Source: Plotosus lineatus
Lineage: Eukaryota; Chordata; Actinopteri; Siluriformes; Plotosidae
DNA: 64,000 nt
Direction: 5' to 3'
Assembly (NCBI GenBank): GCA_024760905.1
Contig: CM045731.1
Location: 22,795,001 to 22,859,000, forward strand
Shown here: one piece after another, positions 10,933 through 22,176 of the stretch
Layout of the letters: each line of letters opens with the position of its first letter
Position numbering within the stretch: the first letter of the stretch is position 1
Position numbers and translations under genes: made by a program
The notes under the pieces: model-generated
Database searches by the model: none
What the model was told of the DNA's origin: nothing
What the model saw: only the letters and a program-made list of their open reading frames with translations

Positions 10933-11303
10933 TGTTACGCCAGAAACATTCAGCCGGACGTGAAAATGCAGGAGACAGAGTCTGATGAAAACGGATGAAC
11001 TTTATTGTTCACGGGGAAGGCGCTAGAGCATGGGGAAATTGTAGTCACTGTTAGAGATGTGGAAAAAAACGAAAATCATAAACTAAGGGAACATCATAGC
11101 GGGAACTGGTCAAGGACGAAGCTGAGAACCAGGAGCCACAGAGATCACGGGGAAATGGGGTTGCAAAGAGGAACAATCTTCTCGCATCGGGAGGAGTGCG
11201 CTGCTCGTCTTTATAGCCCGATGATTGCTGAGTGGAATCAGGTGCATGTGCCTCGCGCTCCACCTGTGTGTGACAGCCACTCCCCTCACCAGCGCCTGCA
11301 TGC

Positions 11304-11337
<34 letters not shown>

Positions 11338-11374
11338 GCCAAAACCAGAGTCTCTCACAACACATACCATGACA
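10933..11374 (-). mobile_element. LTR, right arm of an inverted LTR pair
   Basis: On the minus strand it starts TGTCATGG and ends GGCGTAACA, with the same TATA (about 11215) and AATAAAG (about 11005) arrangement as the left arm. The arms look about 80% alike by eye. A GA/CT run (11306-11336) expands the middle. The two LTRs meet 3' end to 3' end across a 17-bp spacer (10916-10932). Confidence 0.75.
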
Positions 11375-11406
11375 CACTAAAATAAAAACCACAGTATAGT
11401 TACATC

Positions 11407-11648
11407 TAACTGGGTTATCAAAGGCGAGCCATGTCTCTCACTGTCTATGGTGAGAGGGATGTAAAAGAACCATTGCTGGCTTTCGTAAAGAGTAGCTGCA
11501 AAGCCGTCAGCGTGTTTCTGTCCCTTGCTAAAGGGTTGTGACAGGAAGGGCAGCCGACGTAAAAACCTATGCCAAATCAAATGTGCGAATCAGATGATTA
11601 GCTGTGGCGACTCCCGAGAAAGGGAAAAAGCCAAAAGAGAGGAAGAAG
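11407..11648 (+). mobile_element. RTE-tailed SINE, 5'-truncated
   Basis: Flanked by an exact 11-bp duplication, atagttacatc, at 11396-11406 and 11649-11659. The body has the shared SINE core (the block around 'ctgcaaagccgtcagcg') followed by RTE 5'-leader-like sequence (about 11530-11585) and RTE 3'-end-like sequence (about 11590-11648). The tRNA-like head is missing. Confidence 0.8.
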
Positions 11649-11956
11649 ATAGTTACATCATAAGAACAATAAAGATAAGAATTTTTACCTTTGTGGTGGT
11701 GAGCAGTTGGCATACAGTAGGCCCTTGTTATTCGTGGGGGGGGTTGATTCCGGCCCCACCCGCGAATTAAGATAATCCGCAAGTTCTGCACCCCATGTAA
11801 AACCATATGTATCATACATGCTCAAATGATCAACCGGAAGTAAAATACTATGTATGTATTACATGTGCTAAAACATGCTTCTTAAACATATTCTACAGAC
11901 AGTCTTACTCATTAATACAGTATTAATGTAGTAAAATGTAGTAATGATTATCATCA

Positions 11957-13476
11957 TCATCTTCTTCCGCTTAGTCCAGGGTCGGGTCGCGGGGGCAGCA
12001 ACCTTAGCAAAAAGGTCCAGACATCCCTCTCCCGAGCTACTTCCTCCAACTCTCCCGGGGGGACACCGAGGCGGTCCCAGAAAAGCCGAGAGACATAGTC
12101 CCTCCAGCGTGTTCTAGGTCGACCCCGGGGTCTCTTCCCGGTTGGACATGCCCGAAACACCACACCAGGGAGGCGTCCGGGGGGCATTCTGACCAGATGC
12201 CCGAGCCACCTCAACTGGCCCCTCTCAATGCGGAGGAGCAGCGGATCTACTCCGAGCTCTCCCGGATGGCAGAGCTTCTCACCCTATCTCTAAGGGAGAA
12301 CCCCGCCACCCGGCGAAGAAAGCTCATTTCAGCCGCTTGTATCCGTGATCTTGTTCTTTCGGTCATTACCCAAAGCTCGTGACCATAGGTGAGGGTTGGA
12401 ACGTAGATCGACTGGTAAATTGAGAGCTTCGCCTTGCGGCTCAGCTCCTTTTTCACCACAACGGACCGGTACAGGCACCGCTTAACAGCAGAGGCTGCAG
12501 CGATCCGTCTGTCGATCTCTCGCTCCATCCTTCCCTCACTCGTAAACAAGACCCCAAGATACTTAAACTCCTCCACTTGGGGCAGGACCTCATTCCCGAC
12601 CCAGAGGGTGCATTCCACCATTGTCCGACTGAGAACCATGGTCTCGGACTTGGAAGTACTGATCTTCATCCCGGCTGCTTCGCACTCAGCTGCGAATCGC
12701 TCCAATGAGAGCTGGAGGGCCCGACTTGATGAAGCCAAAAGGACAACATCATTCGCAAAAAGCAGAAACGATATCCGATGGCCACCAAACCAGAACCCCT
12801 CATCGCCTCGACTGCGCCTAGAAATTCTGTCCATAAAAATTATGAACAGAATCGGTGACAAAGGACAGCCTTGGTGGACTCCAACTCCCACTGGAAACGA
12901 ATCCGAACTGCTGTTACCAATACGGACCAAACTCTGGCTCCGGTGATACAGCGACCGAATAGCTCGTAGCAACGGATCCGGAACGCCGTATTCTCGGAGC
13001 ACGCCCCACAAGATCTTTCGAGGGACACGGTCGAAAGCCTTCTCCAAATCCACAAAGCACATGTGGACAGATTGGGCAAACTCCCATGCCCCCTCCAGAA
13101 TCCTGAGGAGCGTATAGAGTTGGTCAAGAGTGCTGCGGCCAGGACGAAAACCACATTGTTCCTCCTGAATCCGAGGTTCGACTATCGGTCGGATCCTCCT
13201 CTCTAGTACCCCTGCATAGACTTTCCCAGGTAGGCTGAGGAGTGTAATTCCCCGATAATCGGAACACACCCTCCGGTCCCCCTTCTTAAAAATTGGGACC
13301 ACCACCCCAGTTTGCCAATCCAGAGGTACAGCCCCCGATGACCACGCGATGTTGCAGAGACGTGTCAACCAAGACAGTCCTACAACATCCAGAGCCCTGA
13401 GATATTCCGGGCGGCTCTCGTCCAACCCCGTAGCTCGACCACCGAGGGGCTTTTGGACGACCTCAGTGACCTCCAC
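11957..13476 (-). pseudogene. Rex3 reverse transcriptase and C-terminal region
   Basis: A 409-codon open stretch (13476 to 12247) carries RT motifs in order: N-x-A-W-S and V-V-P-I-F-K-K-G-D, D-Y-R-G-I-T-L-L, Q-C-G-F-R-P-G-R-S-T, C-F-V-D-L-E-K-A-F-D, H-Q-G-C-P-L-S-P-I-L-F, and the catalytic box. The box reads F-A-N-D where F-A-D-D is expected, so one metal-binding Asp is changed. After a frameshift near 12250 the C-terminal segment (12214 to 11957) reads M-R-W-L-G-H-L-V-R, typical of RTE-clade proteins. The N-terminal part of the protein lies in the adjoining frame upstream. Confidence 0.88.
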
Positions 13477-13479
13477 TCC

Positions 13480-14980
13480 AGTGATGGGCGGGGCCTCACC
13501 CGAACCCCAGGGTCTTCCTCTTCCACGGAGGGCATGTTGGTGGGATTGAGAAGGTCCTCAAAGTATTCCCTCCACCTCTCAACAACATCCCCAGTCAAGG
13601 TAAGCAGCTCCCCACCTCCACCGTAAACAGTGTTTGTGAAGAACTTCTTCCCCCTCCTGAGGCGTCGGATGGTGGCCCAGAACCTTTTTGAGGCCAACCG
13701 ATAATCACTCTCCAGGCCCCCACCGAACTCCTCCCACGCCCGAGATTTTGCATCTGCGACAGCCTCGGCTGCAGCACGTTTGGCCTGTCGGTACCCGTTT
13801 GCTGCCTCAGGAGTCCCACAGGCTAATAAAACCCGATAGGCCTCCTTCTTCAGCTGGACGGCCCCCTTCACCGCAGGTGTCCACCACCGGGTTTGGGGAT
13901 TACCGCCACGACAAGCACCGACGACCTTACGGCCACAGCTATGGGCTGCCGCCTCAGCAATGGAGGCACGAAACATGGCCCATTCGATTCCATGTCCCCG
14001 CCTCCTCCGAACGTGGTTGTAGCTCTGCGGGAGGTGGGAGTAAAAGGCCTCTCGGACAGGGGGCTCCGCCAAACATTCCCAGCAGACCCTGATTACACGC
14101 TTGGGCCTGCCAGGTCTGGAAGGCAACCTCCCACACCACCGAAGCCAACTCACCACCAGGTAGTGATCGGTAGACAGCTCAGCTCCTCTCTTCACCAGAG
14201 TGTCCAGAACATATGGTCGCAAGTCCGATGACACGACTACAAAGTCAATCATCGAACTGCGACCTAGGTGTCCTGGGTGCCAAGTGCACTTATGGACACC
14301 CTTATGTTCGAACATGGTGTTCGTGGATAGACAAACTATGACGAGCACAGAAGTCCAACAACGACACACCATTCGGATTCAGACTGGAGAGGCCGTACCT
14401 ACCGATCACACCCTTCCACGTCACACTATCGCTGCCCCCATGGGCGTTGAAGTCTCCCAAGACAACGAGCGAGTCTCCCGAGGGAGCGTTCTCCAACACC
14501 CCCCAAAGACTCCAAAAGGGTGGGTACTCTGAACTGTCATTTGGTGCATAAGTACAAATAACAGTCAGGACCCCCCACCCAAAGACGGAGGGAAGCTACC
14601 CTTTCGTCAACCGGGGAGAACCCCAACATTTGGGCACCAAGACGGGGGGAAACAAGAATACCCACACCGGCTCGCCGCCTCTCCCCATGAGCAACTCCAG
14701 AATAGAAGAAGGTCCAGCCTCTTTCGAGATGGATGGTTCCAGAGCCCAAGCTATGCGTTGAGGTGAGCCCGACTATATCTAGTCGGTATCTCTCCACCTC
14801 ACGCACCAAATCAGGCTCCTTTCCCGCCAGAGAGGTGACATTCCATGTCCCGAAGGTCAGAGTAAGTAGCCGAGGATCAGTCCGACAGAACCCATGCCTT
14901 TGGCTGCCACCCAACTCACACTGCACCCGACCCCTAAAACTCCTCCCACGGGTGGTGGGTCCATGGGAGGGCGGACCCAT
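13480..14980 (-). pseudogene. Rex3 APE endonuclease and linker
   Basis: Three frames cover the endonuclease: 14980-14537 (G-T-W-N-V-T-S-L; I-V-G-L-T-S-T-H), 14499-14302 (L-G-D-F-N-A-H, catalytic Asp and Asn) and 14372-13480 (S-M-I-D-F-V-V-V and S-T-D-H-Y-L-V, catalytic Asp-His pair), followed by the linker to RT (V-V-E-R-W-R-E-Y-F-E-D-L-L). At least three frameshifts separate them. Nicking residues are mostly intact even though the frame is not. Confidence 0.85.
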
Positions 14981-15357
14981 GTCTCCTTTTCGGGCTGGGC
15001 CCGGCCAGGCTCCATGGGCATAAGCCCGACCACCAGGCGCTCGCCTTCAAGCCCCTCCCCTGGGCCTGGCTCCAGGAGGGAACCCCGGTGACCCGCATCC
15101 GGGCAAGGGAGACTGCTTCCTTTGTCGTCTCGTGTCTTAGGGGTTTGTTTTGAATCGCACTTTGTCTGGACCTTCACCCCGGACCTGGTTGCCTTGGGTG
15201 ACCCTACCAGGGGCATTTGCCCCCGACAACATAGCTCCTAGGATCATTAGGTCACGCAAACCCCTCCACCACGATAAGGTGGCGATTCAAGCAGAGGTAG
15301 TAATGATTAAGTAAAACTTAATTTTTACTATGATATTTATTGATAATAAAGCATAAA

Positions 15358-15366
15358 CATTATACA

Positions 15367-15418
<52 letters not shown>

Positions 15419-15421
15419 TGT

Positions 15422-15485
<64 letters not shown>
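15358..15485. repeat. Long AT microsatellite with palindromic borders
   Basis: More than 100 bp of (AT)n, interrupted once by attctgtatac at about 15413-15425. This is the inverted complement of the tatacagaat that precedes the run, giving a cruciform-prone palindrome. It starts where the pogo-like copy breaks off. Confidence 0.9.
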
Positions 15486-15487
<2 letters not shown>

Positions 15488-16517
15488 AAGGACACGAACT
15501 GAGTACTGTATCACCTTTTCTATGAAACATGCAGCACTGTGGTTTTCAAAAATTCCCACTAGAGGGGGGTATTGACTTTGTATTGCATTATATCAGGACT
15601 TGGCAACTCGCGTCTCCGGAACCGTATGGGACTGTTTTACCTCTCGAGTGCGGCTCTGTGGCTTTTCAGAATAATGTTGTACTTTGCCGGGCCACACACA
15701 TCAACTGCAAAAAGAAAATGCCACTTATTTACTCACATTGGAAGCACTTTGGGCTTCCAGAGAGTTAAACCAACTTTCAACCGAATGATAGAGAATCTAA
15801 GGCTTTTTTTTGAAAATTCTTTCAAAAATGCTCTATTAGGGTTGAAAATTACATAGATGAAAATTAACAGTCACGGGTGTGGGCGGATATTTATTTGATG
15901 TGATTTTGTGTACATGTTGTTGTGGACATGCCTATCGTTATATTAATCAGCTACATTGACAGTCTCAGTGTTTTTGACCTGCTCTGTTGGTGGATTTCCA
16001 AATTATTGTGCTTATGGCACGGCATGTTCTCACCATCAGCAACCCGGCAAACAAGAGAGATTTTTTCCACTGCCGGGATTTGTAATCTTGAAACGGAAAT
16101 CACAGCTGAAGTAAGAGGCGGTGAATGAGATTTGTTTATACACGGCAATCTCCGAATTAAATAACTTTCCTCCAGTGACAAAATAAAAGACTGGGTGTGG
16201 TTCAGTCTCCAATTTGAGAATGGGTCGGTCAGTGCAGCATTAAGCATTAATATTATTTAAAAGAATGTTGAGCAGGCTCCTTCTTAAAATAAGTCTTCAT
16301 ATATTTTTCTGTGTTGCTGTTGTTTTTGTAAATTAAAACTATGATAAAACAACATTAATATAACGAATAAAGAAAAAGAAGATCCCATGAAGGGATGGTG
16401 AGGTCGGCGACCCAACCCGTTAACATATCTGGCTGCACCCCGCCCCACACTTCATGGGATGGATATTATTTTTCTTTATAAAAATACAAGGACTCGAACA
16501 CATTCATTCATTTTCTG

Positions 16518-16783
16518 TCTGTCTTCCTTTCGGCTTTTTTCCCTTTTTTACTCGGGAGTCGTCACAGCGAATCATCTGATTCGCACATTGAATTTGGCAG
16601 AGGTTTTTACGTCGAATGCCCTTTCCCTTCCTGTCACAACCCTTTCTTAGCAAGGGACAGAAACACGCTGACGACTTTGCAGCTACTCTTTACGAAAGAC
16701 AGCAGTGGTTCTTATACATGCCTCTCACCATAGACAGTGAGAGACATGGCCCGCCTTTAATAACCCAGTTAGCTGCACTGGGG
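16518..16783 (-). mobile_element. RTE-tailed SINE nested in the hAT copy
   Basis: Exact 18-bp TSDs, acattcattcattttctg, at 16500-16517 and 16784-16801. Minus orientation, truncated at the 5' side just before the tRNA-like head. The tail end (16518-16560) resembles the RTE 3' terminus. The target is an older V-SINE-like tail within the hAT element. Confidence 0.88.
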
Positions 16784-16856
16784 ACATTCATTCATTTTCT
16801 GAACCACTAAATCTTTATTAGGATCGCGGGGAGGCTGTCAATTTTTTTTTTAAATG

Positions 16857-17003
16857 ACCAAAGAGACGATTCATGGATGTGGTGAAGGAGGACATGAAGG
16901 TCGTTGGTGAAAGAGAAGAAGATGCAAAGGATAGGATGAGATGGAGGCAGATGATTCGCTGTGGTGACCCCTGAAGGGAAAAGCCAAAAGGAAAAGAAGA
17001 AGT
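16857..17003 (+). mobile_element. RTE LINE 3'-end fragment G
   Basis: The last 147 bp of the RTE family (from the R-F-M-D-V-V-K codons to 'gccaaaaggaaaagaag'), severely 5'-truncated. Confidence 0.85.
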
Positions 17004-17223
17004 ATATTTAAAATATATACGATTTTTTTTTTTCGTTTCAATCAATGCAACACATTTTTGTTTATTTTTTATTTTACCATGAAGGGAAAGTAGGGAGAGG
17101 AACATTCTATGCAGTGTTATTTGATTTTAAATGTCAAAAAAGTTATTTGTGGCTCCCAGTGTTTTCTTTACTATGGAAAATGGGTCGAAATGGCACTTTG
17201 AAGGGAAAAGGTTGCCGATCCTT

Positions 17224-18170
17224 GTACAAGGAGATTTTCTTCCTAAACATGATAAGTATTTAATTTAATGTAATTTTATTTTATTTTGTGTGTGTGTGTG
17301 TGTGTGGGGGGTTGGTGATGCTATTCTTTACTCAAACACTTGGTGGCAGTCGTGCAGCTCAGCACAGGATGCCTCTCGTTGTAAAAGAAGAAATATCGGT
17401 GACGTCGGCTTAGGGGCGTGGTTTCTTCCTATACACTGAAAGTTCGAAGCTGGGTTGTGAGAGTTCGGAAGGAAATTTGTATTTACCGAGTGTTGTGTAC
17501 AAATTCAGGGTATGTGATAGTTGTTACATTTCTTTATACTTTTATGCAATTCTTTATCTCGAAGTGCTTTTTTTCTCTTAAAATAATATGATGTATTTTC
17601 GTGCGGGTCGCCATTTTGTATTGATGATAGTGTTTTAAGTCCTTTCAAGTACGGGATTCTGAGCCGGTTCTGTGAATCGGGGTCGGGACGCATCGCGTTT
17701 GGAGCGCATACGGAGCACAGAACATTTGTTCAAACAAGTCCTTGTACAGTGTTAATTCAATCAGGCCAGCCTTAAAAATATCTTTGTCGGCGCCAAAATT
17801 GTAAATGAAACCCCCGTCTGAGCATTCACAGACGAAAAAAAATTGCCATTGTTACCCGTCCGGTACCTTCTGGGATTTATTTTTTGCAATTCGTACGGCA
17901 ATCATTTTGCGCATGTGCACTGACGCGCCTCCGACTGGGAATGAGGTTAAACATTGTGCCGTATGTTTAGCAGACGAAACCCGGAAACTCGTCCCCGACG
18001 CGAAACGCATTGCTTCCGTCGCCATTTTGACCACGTGACTGACGTCAGCCCGCGCAATGTGGAAAATCTCGTTTTCAAGATACCGTACGAATAACAAAAC
18101 CTCAGAGGAATACGGTGCAGTCAGGGTCGTAACTTAGAATAAAAATAAACCGGGCCGTTTGTGTTGAAAA
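17224..18170. repeat. Duplicated unit, copy 1
   Basis: This sequence continues past the hAT right end and matches 48874-49640 for about 750 bp, including the TGACGT-rich block at 17395-17425, 'gtttcttcctatacactgaaag', and the segment ending near 17990. It is richer in CpG than its surroundings. No open frame is convincing and the function is unknown. Confidence 0.7.
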
Positions 18171-19267
18171 AATATCTGTATAATCAATGTGTCCCCATCA
18201 TACACTGTACGAGAAAGTGACCGAAGTGAACTCGGTATCAACTGTCGGTCAATATTGTGACTCGTTATCATGTGTGCGCGCTTCATCTGTGTGTGTGCGC
18301 GCGCGCGTGTGCCTCGTCTCTTTGTGTGCGCCTAGTCTTTTTACCGTGTGTGTCAGCTGATCAGTGAATATGATTTAAATATGACATTGAACATGCAGTT
18401 TTCACAAGAATGTTTTGTTTAAATGTCATGAATTATGTGTTCGCAAACGTATTGTCTGTAATGATATTGTATATAAGTTGATGAAAGTTGTCCTTGAAAA
18501 TGCAATATTTGTGACTGAAAAGTCCTTAAAAGTGCTTGAGTTTTATCAAGCCTCGCCTGTATGAAACCTGTAAAAGAGGTCTCGAGTCTTGTAAAGTTCA
18601 GGCATGTGATTTTTCCGTGAATTCACGGAATTCCGGTTTTTTTTTTTCATCTGCCCAGTTAAAAAAAAATTTTTTTTTTTTTTTAATATGTCAAAATAAA
18701 CTTTACCGCTTTTATTCTGTTCTGAGTTTTGCATAAAATGACCTCTCTCGAAACGTTACTGCTGGTTGGCTGATGGCTTTCTAATAGCCAATTGCTGATG
18801 TTGAAACATGTACGTAGACATTCGCGCCACTTCCGATCTGTTCAGCTATCGAAAAGCATGTCCGTGATCCAGAGAAAAGATTCTGCTTGAATCAAAGAAA
18901 TAGACAAAGTCATGAAAAACAAGTTTAGGTGGGAATGGATGGAAAAGGGAACCGTAGTACTCAATTGCCAGAACAGTTGGTGTTCAAGCAAAGATTCTAG
19001 AACCCTACGGACCCTTTGTTTGCCATTTGACCAGAAACTTCCGTGCAAAGAAACGATCCAGTGAAACAACCAGTTTCTGTCGCCGATCGAGTAGTTAATT
19101 TCGAGGTATGTTTGAGACTTTTGTTGTCTCATTTCCAATTATATTTTTCAAATTATTGTGAATGCATGCATGTTTTAGGCGTAGAACGTTCACATGTTTA
19201 TTCCGTGAACTGAATCAAATGAGCCGACGCTATGGTCACTGAACCATTTTTCTGCTGTTAGAATAAA
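18171..19267. other. Spacer without recognised gene
   Basis: No gene seen. There is a GT/GC run at 18287-18310 and an A/T homopolymer block at 18635-18690. A 98-codon minus-strand frame (19138-18842) shows no family resemblance. The end (19268-19288) is the target duplicated by LINE copy C. Confidence 0.5.
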
Positions 19268-19311
19268 TAAATTATTGCCGCTATATCTTCTTTTTCTTTC
19301 GGCTGTTCCCT

Positions 19312-20770
19312 TCAGGGGTCGCCACGGCAAATGATCTGCCTCCATCTCTCCCTATCCTCTGCATCTTCTACTCTTACTCCAACGACCTTCATGTCCGCCT
19401 TCACCACATCCATAAATCTTCTCTTTGGTCTTCCTCTGGGCCTTCTGCCTGGTAGTTCCAACCTCAGCATCCTACTACCAATATACTCACTATCCCTCCT
19501 CTGTACATTTCCAAACCATCTCAATCTAGCCTCTCTGACTTTGTCTCCAAAACATTTAACATGTGCTGTCCCTCTGATGTACTCGTTTCTGATCCTATCC
19601 ATCCTCGTTACTCCCAAAGAGAACCTCAACATTTTCATCTCTGCTACCTCCAACTCTGACTCCTGTCTTTTCCCCAGGGCCACTGTTTCTAAACCATACA
19701 ACATCGCTGGCCTCATCACCGTCTTGTACACTTTTCCCTTCATTCTTGCCAATACTCTCCTATCACACATCACACCAGACACTTTTCTCCATCCATTCCA
19801 ACCTGCCTGCATGCGCTTCTTCACCTGTTTTCCACACTCTCCATTGCTCTGGATTGTTGAGTCTAAGTACTTAAAATCCTCCACCTTCCTTATCTCTGCC
19901 ACCTGTAAGACCTCTTGGGTTCTTGTCATTCACACACATGTATTCTGTCTTACTGAGACTAACCTTCATTCCTCTCCTTTTCAGGGCATACCTCCACCTC
20001 TCTAGATTTTCCTCCACTTGTTCTCCACTCTCACTACAGATCACGATGGCATCTGCAAACATCATAGTCCATGGAGATTCTTGTCTCACCTCGTCTGTCA
20101 GCCTGTCCATCACCATAGCAAACAAGAAGGGGCTGAGAGCTGACCCTTGATGCAGTCCCACCTCCACCTTGAACTCTTCTGTCACACCGACAGCACACCT
20201 TACCACTGTCTTACATCTCTCATACATGTCCTGCACCACTCTAACATACTTCTCTGCCACTCCAGACTTCCTCATACAATACCACAGTTCATCTCTCGGC
20301 CCCCTGTCATATGCTTTCTCCAGATCCACAAAAGCACAATGCAGCTCCTTCTGACTTTCTCTGTACTTCTCCATTAACATCCTCAAAGCAAATACTGCAT
20401 CTGTGGTGCTCTTTCTTGGCATGAAACCAAACTGTTGTTCACAAATGCTGACCTCTGCCCTTAGTCTAGCTTCCACTATTATTTCCCATAACTTCCTTGT
20501 TTGTCTCATCAACTTTATCCCTCTGTAGTTGCGACAACTCTGTACATCTCCCTTGTTCTTAAAAATGGGCACAAGCACACTTCTCCATTCCTCCGGCATC
20601 TGCTCACTTTCTCAGACCTTGTTGAATATTCTTGTCAGAAAATCTACTGCGACCTCCCCTAGACACTTCCATACCTCAACTGGTATGTCATCAGGGCCAA
20701 CTGCCTTTCCACTCTTCATCCACTTCAATGCCCTCCTCACTTCTCCCTTAATCTTTGCTACTTCCTGGTC
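19312..20770 (-). pseudogene. RTE copy C reverse transcriptase
   Basis: RT motifs run from G-P-D-D-I-P (about 20690) through A-F-V-D-L-E-K-A-Y-D and H-Q-G-S-A-L-S-P (about 20130) to the catalytic box. This reads F-A-D-A, so the second catalytic Asp is lost. A stop lies near 20612 and a frameshift near 19880 leads into the C-terminal frame (19929-19312; L-Y-G-L-E-T, L-R-W-F-G-N-V-Q-R-R-D). The enzyme could not be active. Confidence 0.9.
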
Positions 20771-20788
20771 CTCAACGGTCACCTCACT

Positions 20789-22176
20789 CTAATTTTCCTC
20801 ATTCGTCAGCTCTTCAAAGTACTCTTTCCATTTTCCCAGCACACTTCTGTCATCAGTCAATACATTTCCCTCTCTGTCCTTTATCACTCTAACTTGCTGC
20901 ACGTCTTTCCCATCTCTATTTCTCTGCTGTGCTAACCTGTATAAATAATTTTCTCCCTCCTTACTGTCCAACCTATCATACAAGTCATCATATGCCCTCT
21001 GTTTGGCCTTTGACACCACTACCTTTGCCTTACGCGGTGTCTCCCTGTACTCCTGTTTACTCTCTTCAGTCCTCTCTGTGTCCCACTTCTTCTTAGTTAA
21101 CCTCTTCTTTTGTACACACTCCTGCACTTCCTCATTCCACCACCAAGTTTCCTTATCGACTTTCCTTCCAGAGGACACACCAAGTACTCTCCTCCCAGTC
21201 TCCCTGATCACATTGGCTGTGGTTGTCCAGTCATCTGGAAGCACTTCCTGACTACCCAAAGCCTGTTTCAACTCCTCCTTGAAGACAACACGACACTCTT
21301 CCTTTTTCAGCTTCCACCACTTTGTCTTCTGCTCTGCCTTTGCCTTTTTCACCTTTCTCACCATCAGCATCATGCTGCACACCACCATCTTATGCTGTTT
21401 GGCAACACTCTCACCCACTACTACTTTGCAGTCACTGACTTCCTTCAAATTACATCGCCTACACAAGATGTAGTTTACCTGTGTGCTCTTACCTCCGCTT
21501 TCATAAGTCACCCTATGCTCCTGTTTCTTCTGGAAGAAAGTATTCACCACAGCCATTTCCATCCTTTTTGCAAAATCGATCAAGATCTGTCCTTCTGTGT
21601 TCCTGTCCTGGATACCAAACCTGGCCATCACTTCCTCGTCCCCTCTGTTGCCTGCACCAACATGTCCATTGAAGTCTGCCCCAATGACCACTCTTTCACC
21701 TCTGGGGGTACTCTGCACCACTTCATCTCTTCTCGCTTACATCCTGCCTGTGGGGCATAAGCACTAACAACATTGACCATCACGCCTTCAATTTCTAACT
21801 TGAGACTCATCACTCTGTCTGACACTCTTTTCACTTCTCGAACATTCCTAACAAACCCCTCCTTCAAGATGACTCCTACTCCATTTCTCTTCCCATCCAC
21901 ACCATGAAAAAACAGCTTAAACCCTGCTCCTAAGCTTTTAGCTTTGCTACCTTTCCACCTGGTCTCCTGAACACACAGTATGTCCATTTTCCTCCTCTGC
22001 ATTATGTCAGCCAGCTCTCTGCCTTTTCCTTGCATAGGTCCAACATTCAAAGTCCCTACTTTCAGTCCTAAGCTCACGCCTTTCCTCTTCTCTCTCTGCC
22101 TATGAACACGCCTCCCGCCTCTCCTTCTTCGACGAACAGTAGTCCAATTTCCATCAGCACCCATGGTTGACAGCAC
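20789..22176 (-). pseudogene. RTE copy C endonuclease and linker
   Basis: A first frame (22176-21628) has an Arg-rich leader and then K-V-G-T-L-N-V-G, I-L-C-V-Q-E-T-R-W (catalytic Glu) and S-A-Y-A-P-Q-A-G-C. After a frameshift, the second frame (21721-20789) gives G-A-D-F-N-G-H-V-G (catalytic Asp/Asn), Y-I-L-C-R-R-C-N and Q-H-K-M-V-V, then a Lys-rich linker with W-W-W-N-E-E-V-Q-E-C. It ends at a premature stop after E-L-T-N-E-E-N, just before RT. Confidence 0.88.

Larger units (their letters stand above)
11951..15296 (-). mobile_element. Rex3 LINE, near full length
   Basis: A 3.35-kb minus-strand RTE-clade LINE with exact 13-bp TSDs, gtagtaatgatta, at 11938-11950 and 15297-15309. The 3' end carries an (ATG)n-type tail (11951-11960 as tcatcatcat) and the 5' end is the leader reading 'atcgccaccttatcgtggtg' on the minus strand. 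The stretch at 12853-12873 and that near 13300 agree with conserved Rex3 regions as I recall them from fish surveys. The endonuclease and reverse transcriptase are described separately. Internal frameshifts and a mutated RT active site indicate a dead copy. Confidence 0.92.
11715..15485. mobile_element. Foldback pogo-like element, copy 2, split by Rex3
   Basis: The left terminus CAGTAGGCCC starts right after TA (11713-11714). 11905-11950 continues after the Rex3 insertion at 15310-15368, where the sequence matches positions 1-105 of the window. The element then dissolves into a long AT run and its right part is missing. Confidence 0.75.
15593..17222. mobile_element. hAT-like nonautonomous element, copy 1
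   Basis: The left end resembles CAGG.CTTGGCAACTCGCG and the right end reads GGTTGCCGATCCTTG, that is, the CAGGGGTCGGCAACC-type terminus of hAT elements in opposite orientations. The interior (15930-16480 and about 17010-17222) matches the copies at 47740-48873 and 51838-52650. No transposase frame. A SINE and an RTE 3' fragment are nested inside. The expected 8-bp duplication is not recognisable. Confidence 0.65.

Noticed and set aside
13688..14231. Plus-strand Pro/Thr-rich frames within Rex3
   Set aside because: Antisense of the GC-rich Rex3 endonuclease and linker; no independent support.
15287..15559. I-Y-I-Y repeat protein
   Set aside because: Translation of an AT microsatellite.
18842..19138. 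98-codon minus-strand frame as a host gene
   Set aside because: No recognisable domain; lies in spacer interrupted by a LINE.
19331..20005. Long plus-strand frames opposite RTE copies (also at 4883, 7992, 42306 and 43472)
   Set aside because: They are antisense shadows of the LINE reverse transcriptase, with Ser/Leu/His-rich composition and no domain.
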